NCBI GenBank assembly: GCA_038248955.1
Contig: JBBRWW010000001.1
Location: forward strand, 12,662 to 76,661
Length of the DNA stretch: 64,000 nucleotides
Direction: 5' to 3'
Source: Lysobacter_K sp038248955
Lineage (GTDB): Bacteria; Pseudomonadota; Gammaproteobacteria; Xanthomonadales; Xanthomonadaceae
Translations under genes and position numbers: made by a program
Part shown: positions 34,732 through 43,492 of the stretch, one piece after another
Layout of the letters: the number at the start of each line of letters is the position of its first letter
How positions within the stretch are numbered: the stretch's first letter is position 1
Notes under the pieces: model-generated
What the model was told of the DNA's origin: nothing
What the model saw: only the letters and a program-made list of their open reading frames with translations
Database searches by the model: none

Positions 34732-36213
34732 TCAGGCAGCGGATTCGGCTGCCGACCGGGCCGCCGACGGCCCGCTCGCCGCGGCGATGGCCAGTCCGCT
34801 GACGACGCCCAGTGACGCGTTGCCCAGGACGGCCTCGGCCCCGGGGAACAGCGCGGCCACCGTGCGTTGCACGATGGGCGACCTCGACATGCCACCGGTG
34901 AGGTAGACCGTCTCCGGTGGGCGCTCGAGCTCGCCCTGGACGCTTTTCAACAGGGTTCCGAGCAATGACACGAACCGGCTCGCGGCATCGTCGAGCACTG
35001 CTTGGTCGACCGATGCCGCCAGACCCGGCTCGATGTAGTCCAGATCGCTGTGCGCGATGTGGTGCCCGCTGAGGTGGATCTTGCTCCATTCGACGGCGCG
35101 GTTCAGGCGCATGGTGTTGCCCAGCGCCTGCAGCCGCGCCAGTCGCGTCGCGAACGGCGCGTCCACATGCTCGAAATCCTGGCGCTTGAAGGAGGACTGC
35201 CGCTGCAGGTCCTGCACCGCGGACGCCTCGTAGTAGTGGTGCACGGCGGTACGCGTGCCGCCCTTGCCGAACAACGGCATGAAGCCCCGCATGCTGAGCT
35301 CGATGTCGACATCGGTGCCGCCCTGCGGCAGCCCCCACGAGCCAAGGATTTTCGGCGTCGCGGCGGGCCCGCCAACGTCGGCGATGGCGACATCGGTCGT
35401 GCCGCCGCCGATGTCGACCACCAGCGTGCGCCGCTGTGTGGGCGCGCCGCGGTGATGGCCCAGTGCTGCGGCCGCCGGTTCTTCGAGGAACTCGATCGCC
35501 TCGAACCCGGCCGCATGGGCGGCGTCGGTGAGGATCTCGATGGCCTGCAGGCCGCCGGCGTCGCCCATCGAACTGCGGAACTGCACGGGCCGGCCGAGCA
35601 CGGCCGAGCGCACCGGCATACCCAATTGCCCGCTCGCGGTCGTGCGGATGTGGCCGAGGATGTGGGTGGCAATGCCGAGCAGGGTGTTGCGCGCGCTGCC
35701 GTGCAGGCGGAAGCCCAGCATCGACTTGGGCGAAACTACCAGGTGGCCGCTGCCGCTGTCGATGTAGGCGTCGGTGGCTTCGTCGCCGTAGAGCGCATCC
35801 TGCAGGTTGACGCCGGCGTCGACCGCGACCAATGCCTGCTGCGCGCTCCAGCGCCGGCGCACGACCTTGACCGCGTCGCGCCGCAGTTCCTCGTCGGACC
35901 GGGTGATCACGCGGGGCACCATCGCGAGTGCGTCGTCGCGCCGGTTGGCCGGCTGGGCGAGGGCCATCTGCCGCGACGCCAGCGCGCGGCCGGCGGCAAG
36001 GGTCTGCTCGCGCCTGCTGTCGGCGGCCAGCTGCATCGCCTCGGCCTCGAGCCGCGGCGTGAGTTCAAAATCGGCCACGTCCGGCAGCTTGAGCGGGAAG
36101 AACACCGTGGTGCGGAACTGCTGCTCCTGGCCGAAGCGGATGAGTTCGAGCTGTCCGTCGACCAGCGCGCCGGCAGCCGAGTAGCTCGTTCCAAAGTCGA
36201 TGCCGATGCGCAT
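34732..36213 (-). CDS. YegD-like Hsp70 family protein
   Basis: A 493-residue actin-like ATPase of the Hsp70 superfamily without the substrate-binding lid region of DnaK. It has the phosphate-1 motif GIDFGTSYSAAG at the N-terminus, FLEEPAAAALGHH (connect motif), phosphate-2 VVDIGGGTTDVAI (about 262-274), and the adenosine motif VYLTGGMSRSPIV near 445. It is closest in layout to E. coli YegD, a chaperone of undefined clients. No DnaJ or GrpE is adjacent. The ATG at 36213 gives MRIGIDFG. Confidence 0.9.
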   Translation of the reverse strand: MRIGIDFGTSYSAAGALVDGQLELIRFGQEQQFRTTVFFPLKLPDVADFELTPRLEAEAMQLAADSRREQTLAAGRALASRQMALAQPANRRDDALAMVPRVITRSDEELRRDAVKVVRRRWSAQQALVAVDAGVNLQDALYGDEATDAYIDSGSGHLVVSPKSMLGFRLHGSARNTLLGIATHILGHIRTTASGQLGMPVRSAVLGRPVQFRSSMGDAGGLQAIEILTDAAHAAGFEAIEFLEEPAAAALGHHRGAPTQRRTLVVDIGGGTTDVAIADVGGPAATPKILGSWGLPQGGTDVDIELSMRGFMPLFGKGGTRTAVHHYYEASAVQDLQRQSSFKRQDFEHVDAPFATRLARLQALGNTMRLNRAVEWSKIHLSGHHIAHSDLDYIEPGLAASVDQAVLDDAASRFVSLLGTLLKSVQGELERPPETVYLTGGMSRSPIVQRTVAALFPGAEAVLGNASLGVVSGLAIAAASGPSAARSAAESAA

Positions 36214-36414
36214 GATCCCGCCATTGCCGATGTGGATTCGCGTTGCGACGGCGACCGCCGCTGCGCTGTGAGTGCAGCAATATACCGGCGCACGGAGGGT
36301 CGACATCCAGATCGACCATCAACCGGCACCGTCGCCCCATGGCCACGACCCTGAACGGCCATGGACCGTTGCCGCGGCTTGCATTTCTGCGGCCGGGGCG
36401 TCATTGCGACCGGC

Positions 36415-36442
36415 AAAAAAAGGCCCCGCGCGCGGGGCCTTT
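36415..36442 (-). terminator. gcvP terminator
   Basis: On the minus strand AAAGGCCCCG CGCG CGGGGCCTTT is followed by more T (seven T in total). The stem is 10 bp with a 4-base loop. It begins 23 bases after the gcvP stop: a strong Rho-independent terminator. Confidence 0.9.
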
Positions 36443-36464
36443 CGACTGCATTGGCGCCGCACCG

Positions 36465-39422
36465 CTAGGCGACGTTCGGCTCGCTGAACGCCTCGATCTC
36501 GCCGGCGAACTCGTTGATCGGGATGCAGCTGCAGAACACGTTCTTGTCGCCGTGCACGTTGTCGACGCGGGCGACCGGCGGCCAGTACTTCTGCTGCCGC
36601 AGGCTCGGCAGCGGGAACGCGGCCAGCTCGCGCGGGTAGGCGTGGGTCCATTCGCTTGCGCTCACCATCGTCGCGGTGTGCGGGGCGTGCTTGAGCGGGT
36701 TGTCCTCGCGGTCGAGCCTGCCGTCGGCGACGGCGCGGATCTCCTCGCGGATCTGGATCATCGCGTCGATGAACCGGTCGAGCTCGTGCTGCGATTCGCT
36801 CTCGGTCGGCTCGACCATCAGCGTACCGGCGACCGGGAAGCTCAGGGTCGGGGCGTGGAAGCCGAAGTCGACCAGGCGCTTGGCGACGTCCTCGGCGCCG
36901 ATGCCGGTGGCATCCTTGAGCGGGCGCAGGTCGAGGATGCACTCGTGCGCGACCAGGCCGTTGCGGCCGGTGTACAGCGTCTCGTAGTGCGGCGCCAGGC
37001 GCTTGGCGATGTAGTTGGCGTTGAGCAGCGCGACCTGGGTGGCCTTGCGCAGGCCATGGCTGCCCATCAGGGTGATGTACATCCAGCTGATCGGCAGGAT
37101 CGACGCCGAACCGAAGCTCGCCGCGCTGACCATGCCGACGTCGCCTTCGCCGCCCAACGTACGCGGCAGGAAGGGCGCGAGGTGCGCCTTCACCGCGCAC
37201 GGGCCGACGCCCGGACCGCCGCCGCCGTGCGGGATGCAGAACGTCTTGTGCAGGTTGAGGTGCGACACGTCCGAGCCCCACTTGCCGGGCTGGGCGACGC
37301 CGACGAGGGCATTCATGTTGGCGCCGTCGGTGTACACCTGGCCGCCGTGGGCATGGACGATCTCGCAGATCTCGACGATGTCCTCCTCGAACACGCCGTG
37401 CGTGGACGGGTAGGTGATCATCAGCGCCGCCAGGCGCGGGCCGTACTTCGCGGCCTGCACGCGGATGTCCTCGATGTCGACATTGCCGTTGCCGTCGCAC
37501 TTGGTCACCACCACGTGCATGCCGCACATCTGCGCCGAGGCCGGGTTGGTGCCGTGCGCGGATTCCGGGATCAGGCAGATGTCGCGCTGCTCGTCGCCGC
37601 GCGAGCGGTGGTAGGCGCGGATCGCCAGCAGGCCGGCGTACTCGCCCTGCGCGCCGGAGTTGGGCTGCAGGCTGACGGCGTCGTAGCCGGTGCACTCGAC
37701 CAGCATCGCCTCCAGGCCTTCGATCAGTTGCTGGTAGCCGAGCGTCTGCGCGACCGGCGCCAGCGGGTGCAGGTTGCCGAACTCCGGCCATGTCACCGGG
37801 ATCATTTCGGCGGTGGCATTGAGCTTCATCGTGCAGCTGCCCAGCGGGATCATGGTGCGATCCATCGCCAGGTCCTTGTCGGCGAGCGAACGCATGTAGC
37901 GCAGCAGTTCGTGCTCGCTGTGGTGGGTGTTGAAGACCGGGTGCTGCAGGAACGTCGACTGCCGGCGCAGGCCGGCGGGCAGGGCATCGGCGGTGTCACG
38001 GTCGAGCGCATCGATGGTCGCTCCCGGCATCCTGCCTCCCGCGACACTCGTGCTTCCTTGCACGTCGTCGGCGATCTCGGCGCCGAACAGCCCGGCCAGC
38101 ACGATCACGTCCTCTCGCGTGGTGGTCTCGTCCATGCTGATGCCGACGCTGCCGGCATCGATCACGCGCAGGTTGACGCGCGCATCGTGGGCACGGATAT
38201 GCAATGCCGCGGCGTCGACGCCGGTGGCATGCAGGGTGTCGAAGAAACCGTCGCCGACCGCGACGCCGGCGTTGCGCAGCGCGGCGGCGAGGATCGCGGC
38301 AAAGCGGTGCGCGCGGCGGGCGATCCGGGTCAGGCCGTCGGGGCCGTGGTAGACCGCGTACATGCTCGCCATCACCGCCAGCAGCACCTGCGCGGTGCAG
38401 ATGTTGGACGTCGCCTTCTCGCGGCGGATGTGTTGTTCGCGGGTCTGCAGGGTCAGGCGGTAAGCCGCCTTGCCCTCGGCGTCGATCGACACGCCGATCA
38501 GGCGCCCGGGCATCGAACGCTTGTAGGCGTCGCGGCAGGCCATGAACGCGGCATGCGGTCCGCCAAAGCCGAACGGCACGCCAAACCGCTGCGAATTGCC
38601 GACCACGATGTCGGCGCCCCATTCGCCCGGGGACTTCAGCAGGGTCAGCGCGAGCAGGTCGGTGGCGACCGCGACGAGGCCGCCGCGTGCGTGAACCGCG
38701 TCGCTGACGGCCTGATAGTCGCCGGCATGGCCGAACGTGTCGGGATACTGCAGCAGCACGCCGAACGCATCGGTGTCGATCGCATCACGATCGTCGCCGA
38801 CCACCAGCACGATGTCGAGCGGCTCGGCGCGCGTGCGCAGCACCTCCAGCGTCTGCGGGTGGACGCCGCTGGAGACGAAGAACACGTCCGATTTCGACTT
38901 TGCCGAGCGCTTGGCCAGGGTCATCGCCTCGGCGGCGGCGGTGCCTTCGTCGAGCAGCGAGGCATTGGCGATCTGCATGCCGGTGAGGTCGGCGCACATC
39001 GTCTGGAAGTTGATCAACGCCTCCATGCGGCCCTGCGAGATCTCGGCCTGGTACGGCGTGTAGGCGGTGTACCAGGCGGGGTTCTCGAGGATGTTGCGCA
39101 GGATGACGTTCGGGGTGTGGGTGCCGTAATAGCCCTGGCCGATGAAGCTGCGGAATACCTGGTTCTGGTCCGCGATCACGCGGATCTTCGCCAGCGCCTC
39201 GACCTCGCTGACTGGCGCGGGCAGCGCGAGCGGCGCCGCAGACTTGATGTTGGCCGGCACGATCGCGTCGGTCAGCGCATCGAGCGAGTCGTGGCCGACC
39301 GCGCGCAGCATGTGGGCGATCTCGGCGTCATTGGGGCCGATGTGGCGCTCGAGGAACGCGTCGTGGTGCTCGAGGTCGCGCAGGGAAACGGGCGTGGTCG
39401 ATCCGTTGGAAGCAGGGCTCAT
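36465..39422 (-). CDS. gcvP: Glycine dehydrogenase (aminomethyl-transferring), P protein
   Basis: Pyridoxal-phosphate decarboxylase of the glycine cleavage system; passes the aminomethyl group to lipoyl-GcvH. It has 985 residues, a single-chain P protein (alpha and beta halves fused). N-terminal RHIGPNDAEIAHML and GQGYYGTHTPNVI, SLLDEGTAAAEAM, the beta-half PLGSCTMKLN, and the PLP lysine in LHKTFCIPHGGGGPG (about residue 722) are present. The ATG at 39422 gives MSPASNGS, and the glycine riboswitch lies 119-280 bases upstream. gcvT and gcvH are not in the window, so the system is split. Confidence 0.97.
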   Translation of the reverse strand: MSPASNGSTTPVSLRDLEHHDAFLERHIGPNDAEIAHMLRAVGHDSLDALTDAIVPANIKSAAPLALPAPVSEVEALAKIRVIADQNQVFRSFIGQGYYGTHTPNVILRNILENPAWYTAYTPYQAEISQGRMEALINFQTMCADLTGMQIANASLLDEGTAAAEAMTLAKRSAKSKSDVFFVSSGVHPQTLEVLRTRAEPLDIVLVVGDDRDAIDTDAFGVLLQYPDTFGHAGDYQAVSDAVHARGGLVAVATDLLALTLLKSPGEWGADIVVGNSQRFGVPFGFGGPHAAFMACRDAYKRSMPGRLIGVSIDAEGKAAYRLTLQTREQHIRREKATSNICTAQVLLAVMASMYAVYHGPDGLTRIARRAHRFAAILAAALRNAGVAVGDGFFDTLHATGVDAAALHIRAHDARVNLRVIDAGSVGISMDETTTREDVIVLAGLFGAEIADDVQGSTSVAGGRMPGATIDALDRDTADALPAGLRRQSTFLQHPVFNTHHSEHELLRYMRSLADKDLAMDRTMIPLGSCTMKLNATAEMIPVTWPEFGNLHPLAPVAQTLGYQQLIEGLEAMLVECTGYDAVSLQPNSGAQGEYAGLLAIRAYHRSRGDEQRDICLIPESAHGTNPASAQMCGMHVVVTKCDGNGNVDIEDIRVQAAKYGPRLAALMITYPSTHGVFEEDIVEICEIVHAHGGQVYTDGANMNALVGVAQPGKWGSDVSHLNLHKTFCIPHGGGGPGVGPCAVKAHLAPFLPRTLGGEGDVGMVSAASFGSASILPISWMYITLMGSHGLRKATQVALLNANYIAKRLAPHYETLYTGRNGLVAHECILDLRPLKDATGIGAEDVAKRLVDFGFHAPTLSFPVAGTLMVEPTESESQHELDRFIDAMIQIREEIRAVADGRLDREDNPLKHAPHTATMVSASEWTHAYPRELAAFPLPSLRQQKYWPPVARVDNVHGDKNVFCSCIPINEFAGEIEAFSEPNVA

Positions 39423-39540
39423 GGCAAGGGTGTCCGCAGAGGTGACGTGCGATGCCGCACGCGGGCATTCCAGTCCGTCGGCCTCACGGCCGCCGGGCGC
39501 TCGCGGGCTTGTGGCTTGCGCCACTCGAAATCCCCGCTTG

Positions 39541-39700
39541 CCCCTCTGTCCTTTTGCCTGAGAGTTTGGAAACCCCCCGCCGCGCCTGGACCCGGCGCGG
39601 ACGTGGTGTTTCTTGCCCCTTCGGCGCCGGTGCATGCCCGTGAGGGCGGCCGGTCTCTCCAGAGTCTCTGCGCGTGGTGGTTTGGGAGCCTGAGCGATTA
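39541..39700 (-). ncRNA. Glycine riboswitch upstream of gcvP
   Basis: Read on the minus strand, the leader contains the conserved glycine-aptamer blocks in order: CTCTGGAGAGACCGG (about 39666-39652), GGCGCCGAAGGGGCAAG (about 39628-39612), then CTCAGGCAAAAGGACAGAG (39562-39544). The variable stem between the last two is GC-rich (GCGCCGGGTCCAGGCGC). Upstream, CGCTCAGGCTCCCAAACC (about 39696-39679) may be the remnant or ghost of a partner aptamer, so this looks like a single full aptamer rather than a tandem pair. It very probably switches gcvP on when glycine is high. Confidence 0.92.
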
Positions 39701-39778
39701 CGGGCGTTGCGTCTTCGGCAGCGGCCCAGCCGGTTCGAGGCTGGCCCGCTTCTCCCACCACGTGCTGTTACCGCTCCG

Positions 39779-39784
39779 ATTATA
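39779..39784 (-). promoter_or_regulatory. -10 box of the gcvP riboswitch transcript
   Basis: On the minus strand GGCTATAATCGG gives a perfect TATAAT, about 80 bases upstream of the aptamer's first conserved block. The expected start of transcription is near 39772. No clear -35 box is seen at 16-18 bases. Confidence 0.6.
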
Positions 39785-39915
39785 GCCGCCGGCGGGGTGG
39801 CGGTCCCGCTCGCGGCAATCTGCTCCGCGCGGCGGGCCCGGGCCCGCATCCCGGGCGGGGTGGTCGGCGGGGGCGGAGCGGTAATGCCCGACGCCAACGC
39901 CGTGCCGCACCGCGG

Positions 39916-41412
39916 TCACAGCTGGAAGCCGATCGTCCGCGCGGTGCCCTCGAGGATGTCGCGTGGCAGGCTCGGATGGCGGGCCACGTAAGGCGCGGCG
40001 CGCTCGGATTGGCGCAATACCCAGTTGGCCAGATCGGTGATTTCGGTCGATCCGTAGAACGCGGTCGTCAGTTCGTGGTTCAGGAACAGGCTGCGGCCGT
40101 CGATGTTGGCCGAGCCGCACAAGGCCACCTGGTCGTCGACGATCACCAGCTTGGCATGGGACATCCCTTCCACCAGGCGGATGCCCGCGCCAGCGGCGGC
40201 GAGGTCTCGCAGGGCGCGTTCGCGCGCCAGGTCGGCGAGCCGGTGGTTGGAGCGCCGCGGCACCAGTACCGTGAGTGCCACGCCGCGACGGCACGCGATC
40301 GCCAGGGCCTGGACGAGCGCGTCGTCGGGGACGAAATAGGGGGTCATGACGATCAGCCGGACCTCGGCCTGGTAGACCGCGCTCAGGAGCAGTTCGTAGA
40401 GCGTGTCATCGGTACGTTCGGGGCCGCTGGCGATCAGTTGCGCGGGCGCTTCGTGGTCGGCGGGGTGGGGGACGGGGGGTGAGGGCGAGGACGAGGGCGA
40501 AGACGAGGGCGACACCGGGGGTGACAACGCGGCCCGGCGCACGCCGCGTTGCCAATCCGTGTCGAACACGGTCTGCGCGTCGATGGCGATGCCACCTTCG
40601 ATGACAAAGCTGAGGTCCAGCCATGCCGGCTCGCCCGCGCGGCCGCCGAAATATTCATCGGCGATGTTGCGGCCGCCGCTCCAGACGACGCCCGCGTCGG
40701 CGATCGCAAGCTTGCGGTGGTTGCGCAGGTTGGTCCGGCCCCGCAACGGGTTGTGCAGCAATGGCATGAACCACCCCACCAACACGCCAGCAGCGGACAA
40801 CGAAACTCGAAGCGCGCGCGGCGTCCGCACGCTGCCGATCGCATCGATCAACAATCGCACCCGCACTCCGCGCCGCGCGGCGGCGATCAGCGCCCCCGCC
40901 ACGCGCCGGCCGGTCGCATCATCGGCGAACACGTACGTGCAGAGATCGAGCCGGTTGCCGGCGCCGTCGATCAGGCCGAGCAGCGCCTGCAATGCCACCT
41001 CGCCATCGGTGAGGATGGTGATGCGGGCGCCGGACCGGACTGGCGCCAGCCCGAGTCCCGCCGTCAGCCGCACGATCCATCCGGGCGCGTCCGATGGCGC
41101 GGCGGCGGCTGGCGGCGTGACCGCGGCCCGCCGCGGACGCGCCAGCTTGCGCGAGCCGATCATCAGGTATAGCGGCACGGCGGCATACGGAAACGCGACG
41201 ATCCCCAGCACCCAGCCGATCGCCGCGGACGGATGCCGCCGCTGCCGGCCGATGCGCGTCACCAGTACATAGGTCAGCAGCCCGAGGGCAATGGCCGCGG
41301 CATGCAGGAAGGTGGCGAGGTTCCAGGGCAAGGAGGGCAAGGTCCGATCCGATGTCGGCGGCACCCGGGGCAACGCCGGTTGGCGGTCGCCGCGGTCAGC
41401 CAGTGCGCTCAT
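39916..41412 (-). CDS. Second phospholipase-D-type cardiolipin synthase
   Basis: A 498-residue PLD-superfamily phospholipid synthase. Two N-terminal membrane helices (about 34-52 and 62-82) precede the catalytic part. HKD motifs are NHRKLAIADAG (about 231) and SHAKLVIVDD (about 422), with SGGRNIADEYFGG and GSANIDGRSLFLNHE after them. The middle carries an SSSP-repeat linker (about 295-315) coded by a 12-base minisatellite. It differs from the ClsA-like protein at 30791, so it may prefer other acceptors. The ATG at 41412 (MSALADRG) is chosen over 41472, which would lie across the divergent promoter. Confidence 0.87.
   Translation of the reverse strand: MSALADRGDRQPALPRVPPTSDRTLPSLPWNLATFLHAAAIALGLLTYVLVTRIGRQRRHPSAAIGWVLGIVAFPYAAVPLYLMIGSRKLARPRRAAVTPPAAAAPSDAPGWIVRLTAGLGLAPVRSGARITILTDGEVALQALLGLIDGAGNRLDLCTYVFADDATGRRVAGALIAAARRGVRVRLLIDAIGSVRTPRALRVSLSAAGVLVGWFMPLLHNPLRGRTNLRNHRKLAIADAGVVWSGGRNIADEYFGGRAGEPAWLDLSFVIEGGIAIDAQTVFDTDWQRGVRRAALSPPVSPSSSPSSSPSPPVPHPADHEAPAQLIASGPERTDDTLYELLLSAVYQAEVRLIVMTPYFVPDDALVQALAIACRRGVALTVLVPRRSNHRLADLARERALRDLAAAGAGIRLVEGMSHAKLVIVDDQVALCGSANIDGRSLFLNHELTTAFYGSTEITDLANWVLRQSERAAPYVARHPSLPRDILEGTARTIGFQL
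40481..40528. repeat. 12-base minisatellite in the second cls gene
   Basis: Four tandem 12-base units, GAGGGCGAGGAC, GAGGGCGAAGAC, GAGGGCGACACC and GGGGGTGACAAC (decaying toward the right). They encode a Ser/Pro repeat (SSSP type) in the linker between the two PLD halves on the minus strand. The unit is a multiple of three, so copy-number changes would keep the frame. Confidence 0.8.
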
Positions 41413-41464
41413 CTTGCGCGATCGTGGTCGCGATCGTTCCCACCCGGCCCGCCGTGCCGGCAGG

Positions 41465-41472
41465 ACTATCAT
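41465..41472. promoter_or_regulatory. Overlapping divergent -10-like hexamers between cls2 and the VOC gene
   Basis: CTATCATGC reads TATCAT on the plus strand (41467-41472, toward the VOC gene at 41501). On the minus strand the same bases include GATAGT (41470-41465, toward cls2 at 41412). The plus-strand box includes the ATG at 41471, one reason to prefer the later VOC start. Confidence 0.35.
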
Positions 41473-41500
41473 GCAGGGGGATTCATCCGCAGGCCGATCG

Positions 41501-41959
41501 ATGCCCCATCCGCCTCCCTTCGCGCTGCAGCAGATCGACCATGTGGTGTTGCGCGTGCGCGATGTCGCGGCGATGCAGGCGTTCTACTGCGACGTGCTCG
41601 GCTGCGTGGTCGAGCGCCGCCAGGACGCGATCGGGCTGCTGCAACTGCGCGCCGGCCACTCGCTGATCGACCTGGTGGACGTCGACGGCACGCTTGGCCG
41701 GGCCGGCGGTGCACCTCCCGGGCCGGAGGGCCGCAACCTGGACCATCTGTGCCTGCGCGCCGAGCCGTTCGACCGCGAGGCGATCGTCGCGCACCTGCAC
41801 GCGCACGACGTGAAAGTCGGCGAATTCGGGCTGCGTTATGGCGCCGATGGCATGGGCCCTTCGCTGTACCTGTTCGACCCGGAGGGCAACCTGATCGAGC
41901 TCAAGGGCCCGCCCGACGACCGACCCGCCGCCGGCATGCACGAGCCCGTACGCACCTAG
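41501..41959 (+). CDS. VOC (glyoxalase/dioxygenase fold) family protein
   Basis: A 152-residue single-module pair of the vicinal oxygen chelate fold. LQQIDHVVLRVRDVAAMQAFYCDVLGCVVERR is the N-terminal half, with His as first metal ligand. HSLIDLVDVDG, NLDHLCLRAEPFD (second His) and the end motif SLYLFDPEGNLIELKGP (Glu ligand) complete the metal site. Relatives include glyoxalase I-like and fosfomycin-resistance-type proteins; the substrate cannot be read from sequence. The ATG at 41501 is used. The ATG at 41471 has a better AGGA upstream but lies within a likely -10 box. Confidence 0.87.
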   Translation: MPHPPPFALQQIDHVVLRVRDVAAMQAFYCDVLGCVVERRQDAIGLLQLRAGHSLIDLVDVDGTLGRAGGAPPGPEGRNLDHLCLRAEPFDREAIVAHLHAHDVKVGEFGLRYGADGMGPSLYLFDPEGNLIELKGPPDDRPAAGMHEPVRT

Positions 41960-42196
41960 TTACTCGATTGGCGGACGTATCGTCAACGACGACCGCGAAC
42001 GGGCATGTCAGCACGTGGCGGTGGAACTGGTCGAAAGTGGCGACCATCACCGGGCGGCGCAACGGGCGCGCGCAGCAAGCGCCGCATCGCCGGCAGCCGA
42101 TCGCAAGGTGAAGTGACGTTGACGAGGCTGGCGGCGTTCGTCCGCCGGCGCCGGCGCGTGACTCGGGCCGGCGCGATCGCGGTACATCGCCGTACC

Positions 42197-43492
42197 ATGG
42201 GGGCCGATCACGATCCTGGTCCACGCGTGAGCCCACCCCGGTTGCCCATTTCCAAGCGACGCCTCGCCATGCTGCTGGGCGGCATGGCGATGTTCGGTCC
42301 GTTCTCGATCGACACGATCTTTCCGGCGTTCCGCGCGATCGGTGCCGAGTTCGGTGCCGACAAGCTGGCAATGCAGCAGACCATCAGTGTCTATCTCATC
42401 GCCTATGCGCTGACCAGCGTGGTGCACGGGCCGCTGTCGGATGCGATTGGACGGCGCAAGGTGATCCTCGGCGGATTGTTCGTGTTCGTTCTGGGCTCGA
42501 TTGGCTGCGCGCTGGCGAACGACCTGACCACGCTGCTGGTGTTCCGCGCGCTGCAGGGATTGAGTTCGGGCGTCGGACTGATCGTCGGCCGCGCGGTGAT
42601 CCGCGACGTGCTGCACGGCGACGACGCGCAGCGGCTGATGAGCCAGGTGTCGATGATCTTCGGCATCGCGCCGGCGATCGCACCGGTGATCGGCGGCTGG
42701 ATCCTGGGCTGGAGCCATTGGTCGTCGATCTTCTGGTTCCTGGTCGCGTTCGGGCTGATGCTGCTGGTCGCGGTCTGGCGCTGGCTGCCGGAAACCCATG
42801 CGCCCGACGCGCGGCTGGCGCTCGCGCCACGGCGGTTGCTGCGCGATTACGTCGCGATTGCGATCAATCCGCGCTTCCAGCGCCTGGCCGCGGCCGGTGC
42901 GTTCAACTTCGCGGCGTTGTGGCTGTATATCGCCTCGGCGCCGGCGTTCGTGCTCGACCTGCTGCGGCTGCACGGGCGGCGGCTCACGGAGAGCGAGTTC
43001 GGCTGGTTCTTCGTGCCGATGATCGGCGGCATGGTGCTGGGGGCGTTCCTGTCCGGGCGCGCGGCGGGCCGGATCAGCGGCGAGCGGCTGGTCGGGATCG
43101 GGTTTGCGTGCTCGGCGGTCGCCATGGCGAGCAACCTGGGCTACACGCTGTTGTCCCCGCAACTGCAGGTGCCCTGGGCGGTGTTGCCGATCGCGCTCAA
43201 TGCCTTCGGCGTGGCGCTGGTGTTCCCGATCGTGACCCTGGCAATCCTCGACATGTACCCGCACCAGCGCGGTTCGGCATCATCGCTGCAGGCCTTCACC
43301 AGCCTGGTGCTCAACGCGCTGATCGCCGGCGTGCTGTCGCCGGTGATCAGTGGCCACGCGCTGTGGCTGGTCGCCGTGGCGACGACATTCCTGACCGTCG
43401 CCTGGCTGTTCTGGCGCTGGGAAATGGGCGCCTCGCGGCCGTTGGCCGGCTCCACCGCGCAAGCCGGCGCGTTGCCCGGCGAGTCGATCTAG
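42197..43492 (+). CDS. Bcr/CflA-type MFS multidrug exporter
   Basis: A 431-residue proton-driven exporter of the DHA1 (Bcr/CflA) family with 12 predicted helices. Family features are GPFSIDTIFPAFRAI in helix 1 (Asp within the membrane), VHGPLSDAIGRRKVILGG (the A motif), RALQGLSSGVGLIVGRAVIRD, and the motif C region IFGIAPAIAPVIGGWIL. The start is uncertain: ATG at 42197 lies in a GTACCATGG that resembles the -10 boxes nearby, and GTG at 42227 would give a shorter N-terminus. It converges with the permease gene, and the two stop codons share the bases CTAG. Confidence 0.87.
   Translation: MGADHDPGPRVSPPRLPISKRRLAMLLGGMAMFGPFSIDTIFPAFRAIGAEFGADKLAMQQTISVYLIAYALTSVVHGPLSDAIGRRKVILGGLFVFVLGSIGCALANDLTTLLVFRALQGLSSGVGLIVGRAVIRDVLHGDDAQRLMSQVSMIFGIAPAIAPVIGGWILGWSHWSSIFWFLVAFGLMLLVAVWRWLPETHAPDARLALAPRRLLRDYVAIAINPRFQRLAAAGAFNFAALWLYIASAPAFVLDLLRLHGRRLTESEFGWFFVPMIGGMVLGAFLSGRAAGRISGERLVGIGFACSAVAMASNLGYTLLSPQLQVPWAVLPIALNAFGVALVFPIVTLAILDMYPHQRGSASSLQAFTSLVLNALIAGVLSPVISGHALWLVAVATTFLTVAWLFWRWEMGASRPLAGSTAQAGALPGESI

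Noticed and set aside
36243..39785. A very long open frame (about 1180 codons) on the plus strand opposite gcvP, and similar long antisense frames opposite pyrG (1923-4223) and uvrA2 (25932-28487)
   Set aside because: They mirror codon positions of well-identified genes in GC-rich DNA, where antisense frames stay open, and their translations are low-complexity His/Arg/Asp/Val-rich with no recognisable family.
41471..41500. Start of the VOC protein at the ATG at 41471
   Set aside because: It has AGGA upstream, but the ATG is part of a TATCAT -10-like box, and the family N-terminus is already complete from 41501. It remains possible.
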